Source of the DNA: Phragmitibacter sp965284365
GTDB lineage: Bacteria > Verrucomicrobiota > Verrucomicrobiia > Verrucomicrobiales > Verrucomicrobiaceae
NCBI GenBank assembly: GCA_965284365.1
Contig: OZ260079.1
Location: forward strand, 6,200,001 to 6,264,000
DNA length: 64,000 bases
Direction of reading: 5' to 3'
In this document: positions 22,872 to 31,190 of the stretch, in pieces
Position numbering within the stretch: position 1 is the stretch's first letter
How the letters are laid out: every line of letters starts with the position of its first letter
Translations under genes and position numbers: made by a program
Notes under the pieces: generated by a model
The model's input: only the letters and a program-made list of their open reading frames with translations
Databases searched by the model: none
Told to the model about the DNA's origin: nothing

Positions 22872-25631
22872 ATGACTGAAAGAGCTTTTGAATACGCGGC
22901 CTCCATCTGCTACGCGAGAGAGGGCGAGCCGTTTCTGCCGACGTGGGCGATGTGGATTTCCCAGGTGGTCGAGGGGTACCGAACATTCCCGGCACTCTCT
23001 TCTGATCAGACGCAGGAAGACCCGCCGCGAGCGCGCCGCGTCGCTACATATGCCGTGCTTCCCGATGCCGGCTCGGACAAGAGAACGGTGCTGGAATCGA
23101 TTGGCCGCAGCGAAGTCCTCATTGTGCTATGCACCGCCGGAGCGGCGGCGGATGAGCAACTCTGCTCCGAGATTCACCATTACCTGAGCAACGGCGGAGA
23201 GAACGTGATCCCCGTGATCCTGTCAGGCGTCCCGGACGGTGCAGATGCGAGTCTGGAGTGCGTGCCGGCTCTCCTGCGGAATCAGCCGGGTTGGCCTGCC
23301 TTTGAGTTTATTGATTTGAGATCGTGCCATGAGGAACTGCCTCGCTTTGGAGCGGCTCTCCCTGAGGCATCCCCTGCTGTCATCGAAGAATTTGTGGTCG
23401 ACAGCAGAGACTTGTTAGAGAAAGCGCGGCGCGAATTGGTGGAGTGTTTCGGTCAGAGGGAGGTGCGGCATGAGGTTGCTGTGTTGGAGCCTACCGGAAG
23501 TCCGGGCACTGCCCGCCCTGCAGCATCGACATCGATTGGAACCATCACAGGGATGTGTGCCGATGATGAAGAGCCTCAGCAAGCTCCGACCACGCCAATC
23601 TACCCACCGGAGAATGTGCAATTCACCGTCTATCGCCCGAAGTATCTCTCCCTGAAATGGCAGAAGATGCTGGTGTTCACGCATCTGGATGACAGTCCTG
23701 ACGATGATGCGGTGGAAAGTCCGCTGGAGGAGGTGCGGCGGGAGGCGGCGCAGACGCTGGGCAACAAGGCGCAGAGTTATCAGGACATCACCAAAGACAG
23801 CAAAGCCCTGGTGCCGAGGGAGTCGGATCTAACGATCATCCCGAGGGCTGATAATGTGAGGTTCAATCCGCCGTCCCGCAGCTTCACGTGGGTGGATGAC
23901 ATCACCTGGCATAAGGAGGAGTTTCAGGTGGCAGCCACGCCCCAGGCGATGGCGGCGCTCGGCGCGGGGCCGCTCACGGGGACAGTGACGGTGTATTTGG
24001 GTTTGATCATTCTGGCGGAGATCCCGCTCAAGTTCATGGTGGGGGCGGAGGCCACCGCGACACCGGCTCCACTCAAGTCCCAAGCAAAGGCTTTCAGGAA
24101 CATTTTCCCGTCATACTCTCATCGGGATAATCAGGTGGTGGAGCAGATCGAGGCCTATGCCATGACCATGGGCGACCGTTATCTGCGGGATGTGACGACT
24201 TTGCGAGCAGGCCAAGATTGGAATGCCCAATTGAAGACACTCATCTCCAAAGCTGATGTGTTTCAGCTCTTCTGGTCGCGGAATGCGGCTGCTTCTTCTG
24301 AAGTGGAAAAGGAATGGCGCTTCGCGCTGTCGCTCAACCGTGCGGAGTTCGTACGACCCACTTGTTGGGAAGATCCGTTCCCGGAGATTCATCCTGACCT
24401 GGGGGCGATCCATTGCCAGAAGCTGAACCTGCGTGTGCCGGTCCCGGAAATGCCGCCGGGTTTCGAGCCTGCGCCGAGCGCGCCGCTGCCGCCTCAGGAA
24501 CCTACAAGCCATGAGCGCAGACCGGTCCCAGCGCTGTCCCCTCCTCCCCCTGTCCAGTCAGTAACCACACCTGCCTCCGCCGCAGCCTCCGAATTCCCTC
24601 CTCCTTCACCGACACAGGTGCCAGTGGCAAACCATAGCCCAAGCGTGGGAAACAGCAGCAGTATCCCAAGGCCAAAGAAGCGGCTGCCCATTTGGAGGAT
24701 GATCAGTTCCGCGGCATTTGGCCTGGTTTTTTTGGGGATGGTGACGAATTACCTTCTGTTATCCGGGTCGAACGACGGACCACCCATGCCGGGGCCGCCG
24801 ATAGAGCCTGATAGTCCACCGCCCAAGCACGATCCGGGGGGAGATCCGGGGCCGTTCCCAAGTCCACCGACAAACCCAAGATTGCCCACCCCGCCGCCGA
24901 CGCCAACTTTGCCGCAGCATGATCCGACTCCGACTCCTCCGCCCCCTCCACCGGGATGGACCGATCTAGAGCCGAGGCTTGAAAAGAAGGTGCAAGAGCA
25001 GATGCTGGTGAAAGCGAGGAAGAGCCTGACGGCGCAAAAGGGGATCTGGGATAAGCAGGAAGTGAGCAGCGAGGGGCCAGGCCAAGTCATTGACACACCC
25101 GACGGGCAATTCTACCGCATGCTCATTCTATCAAAGCGGCGGAATGCCCACATGAAGATTGATGTGCAGATCTTGATCGAGGCGGCCTTTGACAACCGCA
25201 AGTCCCCTGAGGTGGGTGACGTGCGGGAGGTCGCGCGATTTCCGGCTACTGTGGTGAAGCAGGAATTCATTGAGGCAGGACAAAGGGCTAAAGCCATTGC
25301 TCTGACAAAAAGCGCCGCGAAGATCCTGTCTGGTGAAAAGGACAAGACTCCCGCAGCAGAAGTGTTTGATGATCCCTTCGTCTTTCGCGGCACCTCCATG
25401 AGCCGGGCAGCGTTCCTGGAGACGCTCGCGAACCGGAAGGCACCCTCACGACCTGAAGTGCCCAAAAAACTGGCGGCGTCGGTGTTCGAAACCACGCAGG
25501 TTGAGGGATTGGGCACGCAGCAGGTGCGGACCACGGTGAAGTATCTGGATCCCGCCGGGAAACCTCGGGCACTCACGCTGGGGATCTTTTTTGATTATCT
25601 GGGCACGGTGCGAGTGCAATCTGTGGAATGA
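22872..25631 (+). CDS. membrane-anchored protein with two TIR-like domains
   Basis: Read from ATG 22872 (M-T-E-R-A-F-E-Y) the protein has 919 residues; the frame is open from 22641 but its earlier codons overlap the cupin gene. Residues ~1-150 look TIR-like (F-E-Y-A-A-S-I-C-Y-A, I-G-R-S-E-V-L-I-V-L-C-T, V-I-P-V-I-L-S-G). A separate domain begins at N-V-Q-F-T-V-Y-R-P-K-Y-L. A clear TIR domain at about 409-535 has F-P-S-Y-S-H-R-D, L-R-A-G-Q-D-W, V-F-Q-L-F-W-S-R-N and V-E-K-E481-W, where the second Glu aligns with the NADase glutamate. A Pro-rich linker, one membrane helix (~611-631), a second Pro-rich stretch and a C-terminal domain follow. Confidence 0.8.
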   Translation: MTERAFEYAASICYAREGEPFLPTWAMWISQVVEGYRTFPALSSDQTQEDPPRARRVATYAVLPDAGSDKRTVLESIGRSEVLIVLCTAGAAADEQLCSEIHHYLSNGGENVIPVILSGVPDGADASLECVPALLRNQPGWPAFEFIDLRSCHEELPRFGAALPEASPAVIEEFVVDSRDLLEKARRELVECFGQREVRHEVAVLEPTGSPGTARPAASTSIGTITGMCADDEEPQQAPTTPIYPPENVQFTVYRPKYLSLKWQKMLVFTHLDDSPDDDAVESPLEEVRREAAQTLGNKAQSYQDITKDSKALVPRESDLTIIPRADNVRFNPPSRSFTWVDDITWHKEEFQVAATPQAMAALGAGPLTGTVTVYLGLIILAEIPLKFMVGAEATATPAPLKSQAKAFRNIFPSYSHRDNQVVEQIEAYAMTMGDRYLRDVTTLRAGQDWNAQLKTLISKADVFQLFWSRNAAASSEVEKEWRFALSLNRAEFVRPTCWEDPFPEIHPDLGAIHCQKLNLRVPVPEMPPGFEPAPSAPLPPQEPTSHERRPVPALSPPPPVQSVTTPASAAASEFPPPSPTQVPVANHSPSVGNSSSIPRPKKRLPIWRMISSAAFGLVFLGMVTNYLLLSGSNDGPPMPGPPIEPDSPPPKHDPGGDPGPFPSPPTNPRLPTPPPTPTLPQHDPTPTPPPPPPGWTDLEPRLEKKVQEQMLVKARKSLTAQKGIWDKQEVSSEGPGQVIDTPDGQFYRMLILSKRRNAHMKIDVQILIEAAFDNRKSPEVGDVREVARFPATVVKQEFIEAGQRAKAIALTKSAAKILSGEKDKTPAAEVFDDPFVFRGTSMSRAAFLETLANRKAPSRPEVPKKLAASVFETTQVEGLGTQQVRTTVKYLDPAGKPRALTLGIFFDYLGTVRVQSVE

Positions 25632-25923
25632 TGGAGCGAAGGAGGCACAGGGACGGGGAGTACGCCACATGCGCTGGTGGGGTAGGCGTTCCAAATGGCA
25701 GCGGACGCAGGGCACCTTTGCACTGAGCTTTACCCATATTTATATCTTGTGCGCGGACATCGCTTCGATGAATGCCAGAATCTGACATGATATTCGCTTG
25801 GCTCCATACTGGATCTCGGAGTCTGTGAGGTCGGGAGTAGTGCGAAAGTGATGCCAACGAGGACGTTGGCGCGCCCAGCGGGTCCGCGCTCGCGCCTAGA
25901 CTGCACACTGAGGACGAAAAACA
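25632..25923. other. gene-free spacer with a REP-like hairpin
   Basis: No credible gene is seen between the double-TIR gene and the terminator. A perfect hairpin GCCAAC-GAGGAC-GTTGGC lies near 25853-25870, resembling a REP-like element. Confidence 0.55.
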
Positions 25924-25957
25924 AAAAAGCGCAGGAGGGTTAGCTCCAGCGCTTTTT
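25924..25957 (-). terminator. bidirectional-looking terminator of the glycine-rich gene
   Basis: A nine-base-pair outer stem (AAAAAGCGC with GCGCTTTTT) and an inner GGAG/CTCC stem form a hairpin about 35 bases beyond the stop at 25992. On the minus strand it is followed by T-rich sequence (TTTTTTGTTTTT). It could also stop plus-strand transcription. Confidence 0.8.
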
Positions 25958-25991
25958 CAGTTTGTTTTGCCGATGACCGGCGGTTGTGAGG

Positions 25992-26795
25992 TTACCGAGG
26001 GGAGAAGCCGGACATTTTTTTCCCGGAGTTGCCGCCGTAGCCGCCTTCGCTGCTCTGGCCTTGTCCATAGTTGCCTTGGCCTTTGCTGGGCTTGCTGCCA
26101 CCGAAGCCACCTTCGCTTTGGCCGTAGCCACCGCCCTGGCCTTTGCTTGGCTTCATGCCGCCGTTGCCACCGTAACCGCCTTCGCTGCTTTGGCCTTGTC
26201 CGTAGTTGCCCTGGCCTTTGCTGGGCTTCATGCCGCCGTTGCCACCGTAGCCGCCTTCGCTGCTCTGGCCTTGTCCGTAGTTGCCCTGGCCTTTGCTAGG
26301 CTTCATGCCGCCATTGCCACCGTAGCCGCCTTCGCTGCTCTGACCTTGTTCCCAGTTGCCCTGGCCTTTGCTGGGCTTCATGCCGCCGTTGCCACCGTAG
26401 CCGCCTTCGCTGCTTTGGCCTTGTCCGTAGTTGCCTTGGCCTTTGCTGGGTTTCATGCCGCCGTTGCCACCGTAGCCGCCTTCGCTGCTCTGACCTTGTT
26501 CCCAGTTGCCCTGGCCCTTGCTAGGCTTCATGCCGCCGCTGCTGCTGGTGCCGTAGCCGCCGGTCCCTGGGTAACCATTTACGCCGCTGGTCGGCTTCGA
26601 GGTCTGGCAATGTTCCGTTTCGGGATAAACCTTAACGGGCTTCACTTCGCAATACACCTTGATGGGCGTTTCGCAATTGGTGGTGGAAGTCTTCTGGGGA
26701 ACCCAGCAATTGGTATTGCGGTCTTTCGCTCCCACTTGTGCGGTTGCGATGGTAAGAACGGTGACGACTCCGAGGTAGCTAAGGGCAAGTTTCAT
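25992..26795 (-). CDS. secreted glycine-rich protein with 25-residue tandem repeats
   Basis: This 267-residue protein has a signal peptide (L-A-L-S-Y-L-G-V-V-T-V-L-T-I-A-T-A). A short Cys-containing segment (N-C-W-V-P, T-N-C-E-T, Y-C-E-V, H-C-Q-T) follows. The repeat block has five 25-residue units of the form M-K-P-S-K-G-Q-G-N then Y-G or W-E then Q-G-Q-S-S-E-G-G-Y-G-G-N-G-G, one shortened 20-residue unit and a final unit. Units 1-4 alternate W-E and Y-G, so the DNA has a 75-bp period with a 150-bp super-period over that part. The composition suggests a disordered extracellular or matrix protein. Four cysteines could bridge or bind a ligand. A terminator follows at 25924-25957. Confidence 0.85.
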   Translation of the reverse strand: MKLALSYLGVVTVLTIATAQVGAKDRNTNCWVPQKTSTTNCETPIKVYCEVKPVKVYPETEHCQTSKPTSGVNGYPGTGGYGTSSSGGMKPSKGQGNWEQGQSSEGGYGGNGGMKPSKGQGNYGQGQSSEGGYGGNGGMKPSKGQGNWEQGQSSEGGYGGNGGMKPSKGQGNYGQGQSSEGGYGGNGGMKPSKGQGNYGQGQSSEGGYGGNGGMKPSKGQGGGYGQSEGGFGGSKPSKGQGNYGQGQSSEGGYGGNSGKKMSGFSPR

Positions 26796-27070
26796 ATGTT
26801 TGATTTTCTAATGTGATTTGATTGTTTGATTTTTGATTCTGCGTCCGGTTTCCCGGACTCGTGCATCAATCTTTGTTGATGCTTTCTGCCTTATGCATTT
26901 CGCCCCGCTAACACTCGTGACAAAAAAAGTTTCGACTGTTGTACGATTTCCTTCGAGCATGGCAACAAACGATCCATTACATGTCCTTATGCACCAATTG
27001 CCCAGGTAAACATGTGAAACCCAAAATCTACCCCGACTGTGCCCCTATTCAAATTTTTGACTGTTGTGAC

Positions 27071-27088
27071 AATATTTTGAAAAATATT
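27071..27088 (+). promoter_or_regulatory. AT-rich palindrome upstream of the DUF1428 gene
   Basis: A perfect 8-bp inverted repeat (AATATTTT-GA-AAAATATT) lies about 150 bases before the DUF1428 start, in an otherwise gene-free stretch (26796-27237). It could be an operator or an AT-rich promoter element. A hairpin GCATCAA/TTGATGC lies near 26862-26881 on the way to the glycine-rich gene. Nothing else is evident. Confidence 0.35.
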
Positions 27089-27237
27089 TTCATCAGTTGT
27101 CCTGGCCGATTTTGCCCGTTCGTCAGTATCATGAATGAAGCGCACCAATGCGCTCCTCTTGAGGGCTCCAACCGATTCCTTGAAGACATTCTGCTTCGTC
27201 ATACTCAAACCTGAAACTAACCACCGAATACTGCCCC

Positions 27238-27603
27238 ATGAACACAAGCACCACCTACGTTGACGGATTTGTCCTGCCTCTGCCCAAGGACAAGATTGAA
27301 GCCTACCGCGCCATGTCTCAGAAAGCCGCCATCGTCTGGAAGGACCATGGCGCGCTCGACTATCGGGAATGCATCGGAGATGACATGAACATCGAAGGCA
27401 CTCTCTCCTTCCCTGCCATGATGAACACGCAGCCGGATGAAATCCCTGTCTTTGCCTGGATCACCTACAAGTCCCGCGAGCATCGCGATGAAGTGAACAA
27501 GAAGGTCATGGCGGATCCACGGCTGGAATGTGATCCCGAGAACATGCCTTTTGACTGCAAGCGCATGGCTTACGGCGGCTTCAAGACACTGGTCGAGATC
27601 TAA
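27238..27603 (+). CDS. DUF1428 family protein
   Basis: This 121-residue cytoplasmic protein belongs to the DUF1428 (YbaA-like, dimeric ferredoxin-like barrel) family. It shows the start Y-V-D-G-F-V-L-P-L-P-K-D, then H-G-A-L-D-Y-R-E-C, E-I-P-V-F-A-W-I-T-Y-K-S-R-E-H-R-D and M-P-F-D-C-K-R-M-A-Y-G-G-F. The function is not established. It is the first gene of a five-gene plus-strand cluster of small proteins that ends at the terminator near 30010. Confidence 0.88.
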   Translation: MNTSTTYVDGFVLPLPKDKIEAYRAMSQKAAIVWKDHGALDYRECIGDDMNIEGTLSFPAMMNTQPDEIPVFAWITYKSREHRDEVNKKVMADPRLECDPENMPFDCKRMAYGGFKTLVEI

Positions 27604-27706
27604 AACCAGGCCACCATCATTTTTCACCTAACAAGGATTCATTCTTAACCAGCATCCTTCGATTTATTTGAACTTCATTCACGTCACCCTTCATCCTTAT
27701 CTTTTT

Positions 27707-28258
27707 ATGAGCCCCACCCGACTTGCCCTTATCTTTGTCCTGTTGCTTACCAGCGTCGTTGTCTTGCGCGCCCAGGAGCCACCGCAAATGCCAACCCCTG
27801 CCCCGGAGCACAAGTGGCTGGAACGATTCGCCGGTGATTGGACCTCGGAATCCGAGATATTCATGAACCCTACTCAGCCTGCTATCAAAGCGACAGGTAC
27901 GGAAACGTGCAAGATGCTGGGCGACTTCTGGTTGGTATCGGAAGGCACGGGCAATATGGGCGGCATGACGATGAACCATCGTCTCACGCTCGGCTATGAT
28001 CCCGCGACGAAGAAATACATCGGCACCTGGGTAGACTCCATGACCAGTCATCTTTGGGTCTATGAAGGCACCGTGGATGAATCCGGGAAAAAGCTCACCT
28101 TGGAAGCCTCCGGTCCCTGCCCCATACAAGGGAAAGTGATAAAATTCCGCGATGTGACCGAGTTCAAGAGTGACACGGAGCGCACCTTCACATCCTCCTC
28201 CATGGGCGAAGACGGCAAGTGGGTCAACCACGTGAAGGGCGTCTCCCGCAAGAAGTAG
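27707..28258 (+). CDS. DUF1579 family secreted protein
   Basis: Read from ATG 27707 (M-S-P-T-R-L-A-L-I-F-V-L-L-L) the protein has 183 residues with a signal peptide. The domain shows the DUF1579 pattern: H-K-W-L-E-R-F-A-G-D-W-T-S-E, G-T-E-T-C-K-M-L-G-D-F-W and Y-I-G-T-W-V-D-S-M. The role is unknown. The in-frame TTG at 27668 would place 13 hydrophilic residues before the signal peptide and is rejected. Confidence 0.85.
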   Translation: MSPTRLALIFVLLLTSVVVLRAQEPPQMPTPAPEHKWLERFAGDWTSESEIFMNPTQPAIKATGTETCKMLGDFWLVSEGTGNMGGMTMNHRLTLGYDPATKKYIGTWVDSMTSHLWVYEGTVDESGKKLTLEASGPCPIQGKVIKFRDVTEFKSDTERTFTSSSMGEDGKWVNHVKGVSRKK

Positions 28259-28319
28259 TCACTTCCCTTTTGCCACACCCGCAACCATCTCTCACTCTTT
28301 CCCCTCCCCTCTCATACCT

Positions 28320-28859
28320 ATGGACACTGCCAACGCCACTGCCTCACTGGATACCGGCAACAGCGAGGAATTCACCCTCACCCGCACCTTTGACGCTCCC
28401 CTCCAAGTGGTGTGGGATGCCTACACGCTGCCGGAACATCTGAACCACTGGTGGGGGCCCAAGGGCTTCAATCTTCACGTGGAGAAGATGGAGCTGCATC
28501 CGGGCGGTACTTTTCTCTACAGCATGACGCCCCCGAATGGCACGGCCACATATGGGAAGTGGGTGTTCCGATCCGTCGAACCACTACGCGGGTTTTCCTG
28601 CGTCGTTTCGTTCTGCGATGAGAATGGGGCGTTGCTGCGTCACCCCATGGCGCCAACCTGGCCGTTGGAAATGCTGTGCTCCTGCACCTTCACGGAAGAG
28701 AATGGCAAGACCACACTGGTGAATCAATCGGCACCGTGGAATGCCTCCGAGGAAGAGCATGACACCTTCGACGCCGGTCGCGAGGGCATGCGGCACGGTT
28801 TTGGCGGCACCTGGGACAAGCTGGATCATTATCTGGCGTCTCTGCCAGCTTCAGCGTAG
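28320..28859 (+). CDS. SRPBCC/AHSA1-like protein
   Basis: This 179-residue protein has an AHSA1/SRPBCC helix-grip fold: F-T-L-T-R-T-F-D-A-P-L-Q-V-V-W-D-A-Y, L-N-H-W-W-G-P-K-G-F, G-G-T-F-L-Y-S-M and G-G-T-W-D-K-L-D-H-Y-L. These proteins bind hydrophobic ligands or act as stress-linked cofactors; the ligand is unknown. It lies third in the cluster, 61 bases after the DUF1579 gene. Confidence 0.85.
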   Translation: MDTANATASLDTGNSEEFTLTRTFDAPLQVVWDAYTLPEHLNHWWGPKGFNLHVEKMELHPGGTFLYSMTPPNGTATYGKWVFRSVEPLRGFSCVVSFCDENGALLRHPMAPTWPLEMLCSCTFTEENGKTTLVNQSAPWNASEEEHDTFDAGREGMRHGFGGTWDKLDHYLASLPASA

Positions 28860-28931
28860 TTCTTTGCACTTCCTGTTTTTCCGTTTTATCGATCAACTCT
28901 CACTCCATCCCTCCCCCTCTCCTTCGTTCCT

Positions 28932-29462
28932 ATGTTGAAAATCATTCTCGCGGCCGTCGCCATTATCATCATTGCGCTGATCATTATCATCAGCCGTCAG
29001 CCAGATACCTTCCACCTCTCGCGCAGCACGAAGATCGCTGCGCTGCCGGAAGCGATCTTCCCGCATGTGAATGAATTGAAGAAGTGGTCCGCCTGGTCGC
29101 CCTTCGAAAAGATGGATCCGGAAATGAAGAAGACTTTCGCCGGCCCAGACTCAGGCGTCGGTTCCAGCATGGCCTGGGTGGGGAATAGCCAGGCTGGTGA
29201 GGGGGCAATGACCATTACGGAAAGCAAGCCCTCTGAACTGGTGAAGTTCAGACTGGACTTCAAGAAGCCCATGGAATCCACGAGCAACGCCCATTTCACG
29301 TTCAAGCCAGAGGGCGATCAAACGGTGGTGACCTGGGAGATGGATGGCGCGAACAGCTTCATGTCCAAAACCTTCCAGCTTTTCATGGATCTCGACAAAA
29401 TGGTGGGCGGACAATTCGACGACGGCTTGGCTAAACTGAAGTCCGTGGTGGAAGCCAAGTGA
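28932..29462 (+). CDS. SRPBCC family protein with N-terminal membrane helix
   Basis: This 176-residue protein begins with a membrane helix (I-L-A-A-V-A-I-I-I-I-A-L-I-I-I-I), followed by a SRPBCC/polyketide-cyclase-like domain: D-T-F-H-L-S-R-S-T-K-I-A-A-L, W-S-A-W-S-P-F-E-K-M-D and D-G-L-A-K-L-K-S. It is likely anchored to the membrane with a lipid- or hydrophobic-ligand-binding domain. It follows the AHSA1-like gene by 72 bases. Confidence 0.85.
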   Translation: MLKIILAAVAIIIIALIIIISRQPDTFHLSRSTKIAALPEAIFPHVNELKKWSAWSPFEKMDPEMKKTFAGPDSGVGSSMAWVGNSQAGEGAMTITESKPSELVKFRLDFKKPMESTSNAHFTFKPEGDQTVVTWEMDGANSFMSKTFQLFMDLDKMVGGQFDDGLAKLKSVVEAK

Positions 29463-29579
29463 GGGCGAGAGGCGTATGAATGGGAGACAACCCCTCCCAA
29501 ATAAAGAAGAGACTGACTTGGTTCAGTCCGATCAGCAGACAGACAACATCAAGATCAACAACAACCACAACTAGTTCTC

Positions 29580-29963
29580 ATGAAATACCTTCCTAATATT
29601 GCCGGAGCTCTGCTCGGCCTCGCGTTCATCGCTTTCGGAGGAATGTTCCTTCTAAAAATGATCCCGGACATGCCCCCGCCACCAGAGGGATCTTTGATGG
29701 CAGCCTTCACCACCACTTTCTGGGCCACAGGCTGGATGCATTTTGTAAAGGTCTGTGAAGTGGTCGGCGGCATACTTACCGCCATTCCGAAGACTCGAAA
29801 TTGGGGGTTGCTCGTCCTCGGACCGATCATATTGAACATCCTGGCAGCACATCAGTTTGTCATGGGCGGCTTGAAGTTTGACCCGATTTTGGCTGTGGTG
29901 GGCGTGCTCGCGCTTTATCTCCTGATCAATGCGCGGAAGAAGTTTGCGGGGCTGTTGAACTAG
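29580..29963 (+). CDS. DoxX-like membrane protein
   Basis: This 127-residue protein has four hydrophobic helices, beginning I-A-G-A-L-L-G-L-A-F-I-A-F-G-G-M-F-L. A later motif, V-G-G-I-L-T-A-I-P-K-T-R-N-W-G, resembles the DoxX-family loop. It is the last gene of the cluster and is followed by a terminator. The function is not known beyond family membership. Confidence 0.7.
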   Translation: MKYLPNIAGALLGLAFIAFGGMFLLKMIPDMPPPPEGSLMAAFTTTFWATGWMHFVKVCEVVGGILTAIPKTRNWGLLVLGPIILNILAAHQFVMGGLKFDPILAVVGVLALYLLINARKKFAGLLN

Positions 29964-29991
29964 CTTACTCGGAAACCCATCTCCACTCTCA

Positions 29992-30026
29992 GGCGGCGTG
30001 CATCGTTAGTGGTGCCGCCGCTTTTT
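29992..30026 (+). terminator. rho-independent terminator after the DUF1428-DoxX cluster
   Basis: The stem GGCGGC (29992-29997) pairs with GCCGCC (30014-30019) and is followed by GCTTTTT. It lies 29 bases after the DoxX-like gene stop and before thiE. Confidence 0.75.
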
Positions 30027-30170
30027 CGTGTATTGAATGCGTCGGAATTGTGGGTAGTTGCCAGAGCGAGTCTCCGCACTCCACACCGGAACGGACTCAT
30101 GGAGCTGATGAGGTCTGTTGTGATTTGGTGTTTGTGGGGGCAGGCACCACTGCTAAGAGTGCGATCTTCT

Positions 30171-30803
30171 ATGCGTGCGCTTTCTGACTGCTGGCTTTAT
30201 GGCATCCTGGATCTCGGCTATGTGAAACCGGAGAACGCGCTGAGCATGACCACGGCGCTCATTGAGGGTGGCGTGGACATCCTGCAACTGAGGGCAAAGA
30301 AGTCGTCCCCAGCGGACATCGCGGCCTTGGCGGAAGCAGTTCTGCCCATCACCCGGGCGGCGGGCGTGCCATTTGTCATCAACGACTTTCCGGAGATTGC
30401 CCGTGCCGTGGGGACAGATGGCATTCATGTGGGGCAGGATGATCTTTCGGTCGAAGAAACGCGACGGATTGTGGGACCGAACTGTTTTGTGGGAAAGTCC
30501 ACGCACTCCGTGGCTCAGGCTCGGGCGGCACTTGTTGAGGGTGCAGACTATATAGGATTCGGTCCTCTTTACGCCACAGGCACCAAACCGGACTATGTGC
30601 CGATCGGCCTTCAGGATATCGCGCAGGTTCAATCCTTCGCACAGGCGCCAGTGTTCTGCATTGGCGGCATCAATGAAATAACTCTGCCTTCCGTGCTGGC
30701 TGCCGGGGCGAAGCGAGTGGTTATTGTGTCCGCGCTCTTGTTAGCCGCTGATGTGCGAGCCTATGCGAAGAAGACGCGCGACCTCATCTTAGGAATGATT
30801 TAA
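30171..30803 (+). CDS. thiE: thiamine phosphate synthase
   Basis: ThiE couples HMP-PP with the thiazole phosphate to form thiamine phosphate. From ATG 30171 (M-R-A-L-S-D-C-W-L-Y-G) the protein has 210 residues, the usual length. It carries the family signature loops: L-Q-L-R-A-K, N-D-F-P-E-I-A, D-G-I-H-V-G-Q-D-D-L, K-S-T-H-S, Y-I-G-F-G-P-L-Y-A-T-G-T-K and C-I-G-G-I. The frame opens earlier at 30009, but those residues are not family-like. No TPP riboswitch-like sequence was seen upstream. Confidence 0.92.
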   Translation: MRALSDCWLYGILDLGYVKPENALSMTTALIEGGVDILQLRAKKSSPADIAALAEAVLPITRAAGVPFVINDFPEIARAVGTDGIHVGQDDLSVEETRRIVGPNCFVGKSTHSVAQARAALVEGADYIGFGPLYATGTKPDYVPIGLQDIAQVQSFAQAPVFCIGGINEITLPSVLAAGAKRVVIVSALLLAADVRAYAKKTRDLILGMI

Positions 30804-31190
30804 AATTATTAGGCGCTCCAAAGCTAGAAGTAGCTGAAAACCCGTCCATTCCGCACTCTCGCGTCTCAAAACTGCGAAAATGCGCAGGAAATACCGTATT
30901 GCGGGGATATCGAGGCTTTTCAAGGAGTTATGACTGCTTCTCAAAAGAGGTAAAAAATCCATATTACCTGCTTTTGCGGACATACGCTGATTCTGAGCGA
31001 GTTATAAGCAGTAAAATGAGCGACGCTCAAATGCCTCGTAGATATGCAGTTGGTATGGTTAATTACTATTTTGCGAAAATTTGCAGAATTGTGTTGCAGT
31101 GGTTATAGAAATATTATAATTTCCATCATCAGCAATTCACACCCCCGCTAGTTCATCCATCACTGCAAACCGCTACCACTGCCACTCGCC
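30804..31190. other. AT-rich gene-free spacer
   Basis: This 387-base gap is clearly richer in A and T than its neighbours, and its only ORFs are short and not protein-like. The one feature seen is the promoter-like sequence at 31094-31120. Low GC content may mark a remnant of transferred DNA or a nucleoid-protein-bound region. Confidence 0.5.
31094..31120 (+). promoter_or_regulatory. candidate sigma-70 promoter of the glycan cluster
   Basis: A perfect -10 box TATAAT (31115-31120) is preceded by TTGCAG (31094-31099) at a short 15-base spacing. It lies about 70 bases before the glycosyltransferase start, within AT-rich DNA. Confidence 0.45.

Noticed and set aside
25986..26816. 276-codon Ala/Leu-rich plus-strand frame with tandem repeats
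   Set aside because: It is the complementary reading of the glycine-rich repeat gene; the minus frame has a signal peptide, start and terminator, while the plus frame has none.
26987..27202. 71-codon minus-strand frame (M-T-K-Q-N-V-F-K) divergent from DUF1428
   Set aside because: The translation is not obviously non-coding, but it shows no family, ribosome site or conserved motif, and the region contains an AT-rich palindrome. Too weak to annotate.
29964..30171. possible TPP riboswitch before thiE
   Set aside because: No CTGAGA-type thi box or expected helices are visible; the only structured element is the terminator of the preceding cluster.
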